NCBI GenBank assembly: GCA_963700425.1
Contig: CAVOXO010000001.1
Coordinates: forward strand, 124,001 to 188,000
Source: CAVOXO01 sp963700425
GTDB taxonomy: Bacteria; Actinomycetota; Acidimicrobiia; Acidimicrobiales; Microtrichaceae
DNA: 64,000 nt
Direction: 5' to 3'
Both the position numbers and the translations under genes were made by a program. Positions 55,222-63,646 of this stretch are shown piece by piece. The notes below the pieces were generated by a model that saw only the letters and a list, made by a program, of their open reading frames with translations, had not been told where the DNA came from and searched no databases. Position 1 is the stretch's first letter. Each line of letters starts with the position of its first letter.

Positions 55222-55883
55222 CAGAGACCGATGACGGTCTGCGCGCCGCGGACGGACGGGTTCCGGGGCGCCGCGGCCTGCGGACCCGGCGCCTGCTCTT
55301 GGACTGCACCGCCGCGGCTCTGGGCGGGGCGTCATATCGCGACCTGAAGGTGGTGGACATCGCCCGCGAAGCGGACACGTCCCCGGCGACCTTCTACCAG
55401 TACTTCCCCGACGTGGAGGCGGCCATCCTCGCCCTCGCCGAGGAGATGGCCGAGGAAGGCAATCGGCGGCTCGTCGAGATCGTCAGGACCGGTTCCTGGA
55501 AAGGGCGTCAGGGATACGCGACCGCCGCGGCGATCGCTGAGTCCTACATCGCGTTCTGGGACGACAACTCGGCCCTGATGCGGGTGATCGACCTCACGTC
55601 CGAAGAGGGCGACCAGCGATTCCGTGACATCCGGGTCCATCTCCTCAACGAGTTCACCGTCGCCCTCGCCGAGGTGATCACCTCCGAGATCGAGGCGGGG
55701 CGTCAGCCGCCCGAGATCGAGGCCATGGCGACGGCGGGTGTGCTGGTGTCGATGCTGGCCCACGTGGCATCGCACCGGTACGGCTTCGAGAATTACGGGA
55801 TCTCGGCGGAGTCGCTGCGTGAGGCGATGGCCCGCATCGTCTTCACGTCGGTCACGGGTCAGCGCACGCCGCGCGCGAAGTGA
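55218..55883 (+). CDS. TetR-family transcriptional regulator
   Basis: 221 residues. The N-terminal HTH is TRRLLLDCTAAALGGASYRD then LKVVDIAREADTSPATFYQY, about residues 24-63. The C-terminal ligand domain is all-helical, with AESYIAFWDDNSALMRVID and ASHRYGFENYGISAESL. Overlap with the oxidoreductase stop (GTGA) places it last in the CoA-transferase operon. It is the best candidate to bind the palindrome upstream of that operon and the identical palindrome 11 kb downstream, probably released by an acyl-CoA. This control is inferred. Confidence 0.88.
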   Translation: MTETDDGLRAADGRVPGRRGLRTRRLLLDCTAAALGGASYRDLKVVDIAREADTSPATFYQYFPDVEAAILALAEEMAEEGNRRLVEIVRTGSWKGRQGYATAAAIAESYIAFWDDNSALMRVIDLTSEEGDQRFRDIRVHLLNEFTVALAEVITSEIEAGRQPPEIEAMATAGVLVSMLAHVASHRYGFENYGISAESLREAMARIVFTSVTGQRTPRAK

Positions 55884-55940
55884 CCCCGAGGGCCCGAACC
55901 CCTAGATTCTGGGCTCCATGACTTTCTGAGGGGAGACGAC

Positions 55941-56705
55941 ATGGATCGGATCACGATGAGGTGGGCCTGCGTGGCGGCGCTCGTCGTGGTCGCGGCCTGC
56001 GGTTCGGCCGAGTCGACGTCCGGTGGCGAGACGTCGTCGACCACCACGGCGGCAGGCCACCAGCATCCCCGGATGACCGAGGAGGAGGCGGCCGAGGCCG
56101 CCGCGGAGCGTCCCACCAACGCGGAGTTCAACGGGCCTGAGCGTGTGGTGTTGGCCGAACAGCTCGTTCGGGCGCGTGAGGTCGCCCTGTCCCTGCCGAC
56201 CTACGCCGACGCACTCGCCGCGGGGTACGAACCGACCACCCCCTACGCCCCCGGCACCGGATCGCACATGGGCAAGGACGCCGACACCCAACCGCCCGGC
56301 GCCGAGCTCGACATCTCCCGGCCCCAGTCGTTCCTCTACGCCGGTACCGAACCCGCGTCTCCGGTCGTGGGTCTGATGTACGTTCAACTCGGGGGTGACG
56401 CCGCCCCCGACGGGTTCTCCGGTCCGCTGGACACGTGGGAGGCCTTCGTCGGTCAGTGTCTCGACCCCGACGAATTGGATCCCCTGTTCCCCACGGCGGC
56501 CGATGTCAGCGAGGAGAAGTGCAGCGAGGCCGGTGGGCGCTACATCGACGTCACGGCGTGGATCCAACACGTATGGGTGGTGCCGGGCTGGGAGGCACCG
56601 GGTGGCGTTTTCGCCCCCTACAACGATGACATCGTCTGTGCCGACGGCACCACAGACTCGACCGACGCCGATGGGTGTGAGGCTCCGGCAGGAGGACTCG
56701 GATGA
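55941..56705 (+). CDS. Lipoprotein of an uncharacterised family (HVWVVPGWE type)
   Basis: 254 residues with a lipobox at VVVAACGS (Cys 20). A Thr/Ser and His-containing linker (TTTAAGHQHPRM) is followed by a helical part rich in Ala and Glu. The conserved-looking core has PYAPGTGSHMGKD, FLYAGTEPASPVVGLMYVQL and YIDVTAWIQHVWVVPGWEAP, then GGVFAPYNDD. The His, Met and Cys residues near these motifs could bind a metal, but this is not proven. I cannot name a function. It overlaps the next lipoprotein as ATGA and so belongs to a three-gene operon with a di-heme protein. A Shine-Dalgarno GGGGAG lies before the ATG. Confidence 0.75.
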   Translation: MDRITMRWACVAALVVVAACGSAESTSGGETSSTTTAAGHQHPRMTEEEAAEAAAERPTNAEFNGPERVVLAEQLVRAREVALSLPTYADALAAGYEPTTPYAPGTGSHMGKDADTQPPGAELDISRPQSFLYAGTEPASPVVGLMYVQLGGDAAPDGFSGPLDTWEAFVGQCLDPDELDPLFPTAADVSEEKCSEAGGRYIDVTAWIQHVWVVPGWEAPGGVFAPYNDDIVCADGTTDSTDADGCEAPAGGLG

Positions 56706-58315
56706 GGACCGCTCGACTACTGGTCGCCGTCGCGCTGATGAGCGCGGCCTGTTCCTCCAACGGTTCCGACGCCACCGCTGACGACGGCGGAGGAGATGAG
56801 GTCCTGGGTGCAACCGTCCTTCCCCTGCGTCCCGAATCCGCCCCCACCGAGTACACGGGGCTGACCGCGTCGATGCCCATCGACCTCGATGGATTCAACT
56901 CGGTCGCGTCCGGTCTCTTCGGAGATGCTGCGGCGGAGGGGGACTACCTCGACGACATCGAGATCTCGAACGGGGTCCACATCTCCTCGGAGGCTCACCC
57001 CGGCGCATCGGATCAGGTGATCTGGACGGTGACCATGCAGACGTCGGGTGACGCCGAGCCGTCTCCCCGCCTCGTCGCCCGGGTGCCGGCCGGTCTCGAT
57101 GCCGGCGCCACGGTCATCGCTGCCGTCGACGCGGCGCTGACCCGTCATGCCGAGGTCGTGGCCGAGGACCCCACCGATGCCGAGCCGTTCCGGCTCGAGT
57201 ACCGGACCCGCTCGGCCAACGGTGGATCGGTGGTTCTCGCCGTCGACGTGGACGACTCCAGGCCCCAGCCGGTGCTCCTCCAACTGGTCGCCGACACGCC
57301 CACGACATCGCTGTCGCCCGAGAGCATCAACTCCGCCGCCTACGCGGGTCCTCCCTACGAGTCGATCTACGGTCTGGTGTGGTTCGAGGTGTCCCGGGAC
57401 AACTTCGACTTCTTCGTCAATCGTGCCTATGGGCTCTCTGCGGGGAAGGCGCAGAACTTCAGCGATTTCGAGCTCATCCCCCACAACTGGTTGCGCCTCA
57501 CCGTGACTCCCGAGCTCGACGACGATCGGGTGAACGTCGGGTTCGACGTGGTGACCGTCGACGGTGATCGGGTCCCGATCGCCTCGGCGCCCGCATCGCT
57601 CATAGCGGGCGAGCAGTTCATGCAGACGGTCTTCACGATGATGGACGACGCCGCCGCGCAGGAGGCGATCGCCCCCGGCTCCGCGCTCCCGTGGCGGGCG
57701 CCCTTCTACTACGACGACCCCGAGGGCGGTGGCGTCGTGGAGGTCATCGCCCAGGGTGAGGGCCCCGACGCCAGGATCGCCTACTCGATCGAATCGCCCA
57801 AGCGCGAGCTGACCGAGGTGGACTTCGTGCCCTATCAGGGCGTGGTCGAAGTGCCCGAGGACTGGGACGCCCCGCCGCCGAGCTGTGAGGAGTCGGGATC
57901 GGAGGCCGCCCCTCAGGGGTACTTCGACGTCGAGTTCGTGGCGTCGTCCACGGTCGCCGGTTCTCAGCTCAAGGCGCCCCTCCGGGGGACCGTCCACGGG
58001 TCGGTGTACCGCAGCGAGGACGTGAAGATCACCGGGCCCATCGACGGGGCGGAAGCGGTCGCGGACTTCACCTTCGTCGACATCGACGTCACCAACGGTG
58101 CGTCGCGGCGCGAACGGATCGACGAGAAGCTCCCGGCGGGCGACTATCAGATTCTCGGATTTCTCGATATCGACGGAAACGCCGACCCCGCTGACATCGG
58201 CCCCGACGCCGGCGACCCGGTGTTCATCCCCATCGGCGGGTTCACCCTCGAGTGCGCGGGTCAGAACGTGACCGCGGAATTCGCCCTCACCCTTCCGGAG
58301 GGACAAGAAGGGTGA
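56702..58315 (+). CDS. Large lipoprotein of unknown function
   Basis: 537 residues with a lipobox at LMSAACSS (Cys 17). The rest is beta-rich and acidic, with no recognised domain. A middle stretch, AYAGPPYESIYGLVWFEVSR, precedes FDFFVNRAYGLSAGKAQNFS. The C-terminal 130 residues (VEFVASSTVAGSQLKAPLRG, KLPAGDYQILGFLDIDGNAD) look like an immunoglobulin-like or transthyretin-like beta domain. The DIDGNADPADIGPDAGDP stretch is Ca-loop-like. It is coupled to genes on both sides (ATGA upstream, GTGA downstream). With the di-heme protein it probably forms an envelope complex; the function is not known. Confidence 0.72.
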   Translation: MRTARLLVAVALMSAACSSNGSDATADDGGGDEVLGATVLPLRPESAPTEYTGLTASMPIDLDGFNSVASGLFGDAAAEGDYLDDIEISNGVHISSEAHPGASDQVIWTVTMQTSGDAEPSPRLVARVPAGLDAGATVIAAVDAALTRHAEVVAEDPTDAEPFRLEYRTRSANGGSVVLAVDVDDSRPQPVLLQLVADTPTTSLSPESINSAAYAGPPYESIYGLVWFEVSRDNFDFFVNRAYGLSAGKAQNFSDFELIPHNWLRLTVTPELDDDRVNVGFDVVTVDGDRVPIASAPASLIAGEQFMQTVFTMMDDAAAQEAIAPGSALPWRAPFYYDDPEGGGVVEVIAQGEGPDARIAYSIESPKRELTEVDFVPYQGVVEVPEDWDAPPPSCEESGSEAAPQGYFDVEFVASSTVAGSQLKAPLRGTVHGSVYRSEDVKITGPIDGAEAVADFTFVDIDVTNGASRRERIDEKLPAGDYQILGFLDIDGNADPADIGPDAGDPVFIPIGGFTLECAGQNVTAEFALTLPEGQEG

Positions 58316-60129
58316 GCGGAGCGCGCCTGGGGCTCGGCGCTGTCCTGGGGGTCATCGCCGTCGCGACGTCGATCGCGGTGGCATCGGTCGTATGGGGGAG
58401 CGACGACCGCTTCGACCCTTCGTCGTCGTCGACATCGGCGTCGATCGTGGTCGTGGGCGACGACCTGTGGGTGACCTCGCCCGATGACGGATCCGTGGCC
58501 GTCATCGACCGCGACACCCTCGATCGCCGTGATGCGGTGGCCGTCGGGGGAGCACCGGTGGAGCTGTCGCGGGTGGGATCGACGACGGTGGTGACAAATC
58601 GAGCCACATCGGACCTGTCCCTGATCACCGACACCGGGGCAGTCGACACGCTGGCGATTCCCTGCGGGGGCAGCCACGGCGTGGCCGCGCTGCCGGGCAC
58701 TGCGTCGAGTGCCGTCGTCACCTGTCCGTTCGATGCGCGACTGGTCGTGGTCGACGTCGCCGCGCCGCTGGTCGTCGGGTGGGTCGGGCTCGGTGGCCGT
58801 CCCGCCGGCGTGACCGCGACGGCCGATCGGATCACGATCGCCGGTGACTCCGACGGACATCTGTGGTCCCTCGACCCGAGCCTGCTGCCCGACGATGCCG
58901 GGGGGGGCCGCATCGACGTCGAGGTGTCCACCGAGCGCGTCTGGAGTCGACCCGACCGCGCCGCGACGATGTTGCGTTCGGTCGTGGCGATCGGCCCCGG
59001 TGACGTGGCCGCCACCTACCAGATGGTCGACAACGACTCCGAACGACCGGAGGGATCCGACGGGAGTTATGGTTCGATCGTCGACGGAGACCCACGGATC
59101 GAGCCGTTGGTATCGGGTCCGTGCGGGTCGCGGTTCGCCCACTTCGACCGTTCGGACAGGGAACTGGCGGGTCCCGTGGCGCTGGCCTGGGACGCCGACG
59201 CCGAACGCCTGTGGGTGGTGGGACGCTTCACCGGAACTGTCGCCGTGCTCGATTGTTCCGACTCGGGGGATCCCGGGTCCGAGGTCGAGATGGTTGCCTC
59301 GTTCCGGGTGGGGGAGGGTGCGCGTGGCATCGCCCTCGCCCCCGACGGAGGGACCGCCTATGTGGACGTCGGCTTCGACCACTCGGTGGCGGAACTCGTG
59401 GTGGATCCGGACGCGCCCGGATTCGGGGTCGAACCGCAACGGGTCGTCCGGCGACCGACGGGCGACCTGTCACTCACGTCGGATGCGCTGGCGGGTCGGC
59501 GCATCTTCAACGACGGCCGCGACCGCCACCTCACACCGTCGGGGGTCGCGACGTGCGCATCGTGTCACCTCGACGGCGGCGACGACGGTGTGACCTGGCG
59601 GATCTCGACCGACGACATTCCCACGAAGGTTCGCCGAACTCCGCCGCTCTGGAGTCTCGGGGCCGGGACGAAGCCACTCCACTGGGACGGTGGCTTCGAC
59701 TCCGCCTCCCGGCTCAGCTCCGACACGATCCGCAACCTGCTCGGCGGAGACGGTCTTCTCGTCGACACCGCCAACGTGGCTGCGTACATGGCGGAGATCG
59801 ACCCACCTCCGCCCGCACCCGACGCCGATCCCGTCGGCGTGGAATCGGGCCGGGACGTCTTCGATCTGGCCTGTGTGCACTGCCACGCTGACGAGTCCGG
59901 TTCCGACGGTTCGGCCCACGATCTCGGCCGTCCGTCGTCGGATCCCGATGCCTCGATGACCGAGGTGGTGACGCCGACCCTCTTCGGAACACGCGCCCGC
60001 GCCCCCTACTTCCACGACGGTTCCGCCGACAGCCTCGACGCCGCACTCTCCGACGACGCCCACGGTGGTCTCCCCTCGCTGAGCGAGGAGGACCGCCGCG
60101 ACCTCGTCGCCTACCTCTCGACCCGATGA
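58312..60129 (+). CDS. Beta-propeller/di-heme cytochrome c peroxidase-like (MauG family) protein
   Basis: 605 residues. A single N-terminal membrane anchor (LGAVLGVIAVATSIAVASVV, quoted in full) is followed by repeats typical of a YVTN-like beta-propeller, e.g. VVVGDDLWVTSPDDGSVAVID and LWVVGRFTGTVAVLDCSDSG. The C-terminal 200 residues form a di-heme domain. The first heme site is CASCH (415-419) and the second CVHCH (521-525). The stretches RRTPPLWSLGAG and RARAPYFHDGSADSLDAAL are as in CcpA/MauG proteins. It should sit outside the membrane and be matured by a cytochrome c system. MauG-type enzymes modify partner proteins or reduce peroxide. It is the last gene of the lipoprotein operon and overlaps the MMPL gene tail-to-tail by 19 bases. 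Confidence 0.85.
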   Translation: MSGARLGLGAVLGVIAVATSIAVASVVWGSDDRFDPSSSSTSASIVVVGDDLWVTSPDDGSVAVIDRDTLDRRDAVAVGGAPVELSRVGSTTVVTNRATSDLSLITDTGAVDTLAIPCGGSHGVAALPGTASSAVVTCPFDARLVVVDVAAPLVVGWVGLGGRPAGVTATADRITIAGDSDGHLWSLDPSLLPDDAGGGRIDVEVSTERVWSRPDRAATMLRSVVAIGPGDVAATYQMVDNDSERPEGSDGSYGSIVDGDPRIEPLVSGPCGSRFAHFDRSDRELAGPVALAWDADAERLWVVGRFTGTVAVLDCSDSGDPGSEVEMVASFRVGEGARGIALAPDGGTAYVDVGFDHSVAELVVDPDAPGFGVEPQRVVRRPTGDLSLTSDALAGRRIFNDGRDRHLTPSGVATCASCHLDGGDDGVTWRISTDDIPTKVRRTPPLWSLGAGTKPLHWDGGFDSASRLSSDTIRNLLGGDGLLVDTANVAAYMAEIDPPPPAPDADPVGVESGRDVFDLACVHCHADESGSDGSAHDLGRPSSDPDASMTEVVTPTLFGTRARAPYFHDGSADSLDAALSDDAHGGLPSLSEEDRRDLVAYLSTR

Positions 60130-62234
60130 CGACGCTGGTGGTCGTCGGACCGCGAGGGTTCGGCGGCGGACCGTCGACGCGGCCTCCACCAGTTGGCATC
60201 TCCCAGGAGACTCATGGTGGCCGGCAGTAGGAATGTTCGGACGATCGTGACATCGATGAGGATCCCGGCGGTGAGTCCCACCCCGAAGATCTTGATCAGG
60301 TCGTCGCCGACGATGAATCCGGCGAACACCGCCACCATGATGAGCGCGGCTGAGCCGATGACTCCGCCGGTCGCGGCGACGGCCCCGCTGATCGCCGCGT
60401 CGTTGTCCCCCGTGGCGCGGTAGTTCTCGCGGATCCGATCGATGAGGAACACCTCGTAGTCGATCGACAGTCCGAACAGGATGGCGAACAGGAACACCGG
60501 GACGAACGGATCGATGGACTGCGTCTCCGGCGCCCCGATCAGCGAGGCGCCCCAACCCCACTCGAACACCATCACCACCACCCCGTACGCGGCGGCCACC
60601 GATGCGAGGTTGAGCGCGGCGGCCTTGAGGGCCACCACCGGCGCCCGGAACGCGACCGTCAGGACCACCAGTGACAACGCGATCACGGTGGTGACGAACA
60701 ACCAGAGTCGGTCGGCGACCCGTCTGGTGAAATCCACCCTCATCGCCGTGGTCCCCCCGACGTGGAGATCGACGCTCTCCACCTCCGGTGCCGTCGACCC
60801 TTCGCGGACCTCGTCGATCACCACCTCGGTGGCAGCGGACGCGGGAGCCCCGTCGGGGAACCACCGGATGGCGGCGATCTCGGCCCCGGAGCCGAAGTCC
60901 GCCGGTAGGACCCGTGCCACGCCGGGCACGGACCCGATCGCGGTGGCCAGCGCCGATGCGGTGTCGCCGCGCCGTTCGGCCTGCACCCGACGGAGATCGA
61001 TCACCGCGACGAGGTCCGCGTTGTGACCCTCGCCGAAGTGTTCGGTGATCCGGTCGTACGCGAGGCGTTGACCCGAACCGGGCGGAGCGTTCGCGGCGTC
61101 GTTGTAGGCCAGGGTGAGGTCGAGGGCCGGCGCGGCGAGGGCTCCCAGAACGGCCACGCCGATGATGACCGCCGCGGTGCGGTGGCGCATCGCCCAGCCG
61201 CTCCAGGCGGCGAGAGCGCGCGACGGTGATCGGCCGCCCGGCCGGATCCGCCGACCCCACAGACCGATCGCCGCGGGCAACAGGGTGACGTTGACCGCGA
61301 CGGTCACCGCGACGACGACCGCCGTGGCGAGGCCCATCGCGGTCAGAACACCGATGCCGCAGACCGTCAGGCCCATGATCGACACGATCGTCGTCAGGCC
61401 AGCGGTGAGGACCGAACGGCCCGATTGGGCGCGACTGATCTCGACCGCGCTGCGATGGGTCGAACCGTCACGGCGCTCCTCGCGGTATCGGGCCACCAGG
61501 AGGAGACCGTCGTCGATGCCCACGCCCGCGCCGATCGTCAACGCGAGGGGGGCGGCCAGCGACGGAATGTCGACGAGCCGGCTCATCAGGGCCACCAGCC
61601 CGAAGCCGGCTGAGAGCGCCACAAGTGCCGCGGCCAGGGGAAAAGTGGCAGCGGCGAGCGAGCCGAGAACGATCGTGAGGACCACCAGGGCGACGACGAG
61701 CCCCCATGACTCCGAGCCCGCGTCAGGGTCGTCGGCCGCCTCGATCAGCGGTCCGCCGACCGCCGCGCCGACCGCGGTCAGGGACCGGGTGGGGCCGATG
61801 ATGGCCTCCACCGTGTCCGCACTCGGTTCGACCCCGGCCCGAAGTCGTACATCGGCGATGGCGGCATGACCCTCCGGGGAGATCAACCCGAGGTCGAAGG
61901 GGTCGTCGACCGCGTCGACGTCGGGGAGATCGCGGATCTCCTCGAGCGCCTCCGACACCGACGTGCGGGGGACGTCGGTGGTGATGTCGAGGTCCTGGGT
62001 CCAGAACACGATTCGCGCTGAGATCCCCTGCCGGTCGGGCGAACGCTCTGCCACGACGGTCGTCGCCTCGGCCGAATCGGAACCCCCCACGTCGAGGGCG
62101 TCGGTCGCGTTCGCCCCCACGACCAGACCCGCCACACTGATCGCGGCGCACGCACCGAGTGCCACACGGATCGTGCGCCGCCATCGACGCGTATCTGACG
62201 CCTCGTCAGATTCACGCGTATGCTCGTCGTCCAT
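60111..62234 (-). CDS. MMPL/RND-family transporter
   Basis: 707 residues, intact, with about eleven to twelve membrane segments in two halves of six and two large extracytoplasmic domains. Typical MMPL stretches are GAGVGIDDGLLLVARYREE (quoted as the GxxxDY-like loop of half 1) and LFGLSIDYEVFLIDRIREN (half 2), the proton-relay region. MMPL proteins export lipids or siderophores in actinobacteria. The ATG at 62234 is in the CATG shared with the divergent gene; a GTG at 62165 is an alternative. The operator at 62194-62210 lies inside the first codons if the longer start is used. The basic stretch RRWRRTIR before the first helix favours the longer start. Confidence 0.87.
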   Translation of the reverse strand: MDDEHTRESDEASDTRRWRRTIRVALGACAAISVAGLVVGANATDALDVGGSDSAEATTVVAERSPDRQGISARIVFWTQDLDITTDVPRTSVSEALEEIRDLPDVDAVDDPFDLGLISPEGHAAIADVRLRAGVEPSADTVEAIIGPTRSLTAVGAAVGGPLIEAADDPDAGSESWGLVVALVVLTIVLGSLAAATFPLAAALVALSAGFGLVALMSRLVDIPSLAAPLALTIGAGVGIDDGLLLVARYREERRDGSTHRSAVEISRAQSGRSVLTAGLTTIVSIMGLTVCGIGVLTAMGLATAVVVAVTVAVNVTLLPAAIGLWGRRIRPGGRSPSRALAAWSGWAMRHRTAAVIIGVAVLGALAAPALDLTLAYNDAANAPPGSGQRLAYDRITEHFGEGHNADLVAVIDLRRVQAERRGDTASALATAIGSVPGVARVLPADFGSGAEIAAIRWFPDGAPASAATEVVIDEVREGSTAPEVESVDLHVGGTTAMRVDFTRRVADRLWLFVTTVIALSLVVLTVAFRAPVVALKAAALNLASVAAAYGVVVMVFEWGWGASLIGAPETQSIDPFVPVFLFAILFGLSIDYEVFLIDRIRENYRATGDNDAAISGAVAATGGVIGSAALIMVAVFAGFIVGDDLIKIFGVGLTAGILIDVTIVRTFLLPATMSLLGDANWWRPRRRSAAEPSRSDDHQRRHRVER
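62194..62210. promoter_or_regulatory. Palindromic operator, copy 2 (TetR-type)
   Basis: TCTGACGCCTCGTCAGA has the same TCTGAC-N5-GTCAGA plan as the copy at 51416-51432. Here the arms extend to 8 bases each (ATCTGACG/CGTCAGAT, spacer CCT). It lies 9 bases before the -10 hexamer of the HMG-CoA-synthase-like gene, a good place to repress it. Confidence 0.65.
62219..62224 (+). promoter_or_regulatory. -10 hexamer TATGCT for a leaderless transcript
   Basis: TATGCT ends 8 bases before the ATG at 62233, just downstream of the palindromic operator. No ribosome binding site is visible. Confidence 0.45.
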
Positions 62235-63646
62235 GCGAGGCATCATCGGCGCGGGAGCGTATCTGCCCTACTGGCGATTGGAGCGATCGGCGATCGGCGC
62301 CTTTCACGGCGGTCGGGGGTCCGGAACCCGCAGTGTCGCCTCCTACGACCAGGACACCACGACGCTGGGCGTCGAGGCCTCGCGGGTGGCGCTCCGCAGC
62401 GTCGGGGGCCAGGCATCGGTCGACACGATCTGGTTCTCCACGTCGTCGCCCACCTACCTGGAGAAGACGAACGCCACGATCCTGCACGCCGCCCTCCGTA
62501 TGCCCTCCGCCACCTCCGCCTTCGACATGGGCGGCGCCGTGCGATCGGGAGTGGGTGTTCTGACCGCCGCGATGAGGTCGGGTGGAACCGCCGCCCTCGC
62601 CGTGACCGCCGATATCCGGGTCGGCCTCCCCAACTCGCCCGACGAGAGCGCCGGAGGTGACGGAGCGGCTGCGTTCGTCGTCGGAGAGGGCGACGGAGTG
62701 ATCGCGGAGTATCTCGGCCACGGATCGAACACCGCAGAATTCCTCGACCGCTGGCGGGCGCCCGGTGAGGTACGTACGCGCATCTGGGAGGAACGCTTCA
62801 GCCAGATGCGCTACGCCGACGCGGCGGTCGAGGCGGTGGGGGCAGCGCTGGCGGACTGCGGACTCGACGTCGGCGACGTCGATCGGCTGGTCGTCGCATC
62901 CCAGAGCGCCCGAGCCGTCGCCGCCGCGATCAAGAAGATCGGCGTCGACCCCGCCGCCCTCGTCTCCGACCGGGCGTCGTCGGTGGGATCGTGTGGGTGC
63001 GCGGAACTGGGCATCGGCCTGGTCGCCGCACTCGAGGATGCGGCCCCCGGACAGGTGATCGTGGGTCTGTCCATGGCTGACGGAGCGGATGCGGTCGTTC
63101 TCAGGACGACCGAGGCCATCGGAGCCTGGACGTCCCCGGTCCCGGTGTCCGAACAGATCGACGGGGGAAACCCGACGCTTCCGTACGCCAAGTTCCTGTC
63201 GTGGCGGGGCATCCTCGAGCTCAATCCTCCGAACCGGCCCGAACCGGCCCGGATGTCGGGTTCCGCCGCCGGCCGCTCGGCGGACTGGAAATACGGCTTC
63301 GTCGCCAGCCGCGACCGCTCCGTCCGGCGCGGTTCACATGCCGCCCGCGCGGGTGAGCTTCGTCGGCGGCGCCGTCGACGAGATGGATCCTCTCCCGATG
63401 TCCGACGCCAAGGGGACCGTGGTGACGTTCACGATCGACCGCCTCGCCTATTCGCCGAGCCCCCCGGTCATCTTCGCGGTCGTCGACTTCGACGAGGGCG
63501 GACGCCTGCCCGTCGAAGTGTGCGACGTGACGCCCGACGACATCGAGGTGGGCTCGCGGGTGTCGATGACGTTCCGTCGACTCAACAGTGCCGACGGGAT
63601 CGCCAACTACTTCTGGAAAGCCCGTCCCCTTCGAGGAGGTCAGTGA
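62233..63646 (+). CDS. HMG-CoA-synthase-like/KAS III protein fused to a DUF35 OB-fold (one frameshift)
   Basis: An N-terminal thiolase-superfamily domain of the HMG-CoA synthase/KAS III type: GIIGAGAYLPYWRLERSAI, DTTTLGVEASRVALRS, AFDMGGAVRSGVGVLTAAM and SSVGSCGCAELGIG. The usual nucleophilic Cys position (before the G-rich AVRSG) is Gly-Ala here, so the activity is uncertain. After about residue 365 it joins a DUF35 OB-fold region: VHMPPARVSFVGGAVDEMD and TFTIDRLAYSPSPPVIFAVV. The zinc-ribbon cysteines expected before the OB-fold are not seen. The frame breaks near 63328, and adding CG to CCGG (CCGCGG) restores it. About 472 residues. The stop overlaps the thiolase start (TGATG), so the pair likely acts together. 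Confidence 0.82.

Noticed and set aside
56717..58306. 529-codon minus-strand open frame over the large lipoprotein
   Set aside because: The plus strand has a lipobox and overlaps both neighbours; the antisense product is a compositional shadow.
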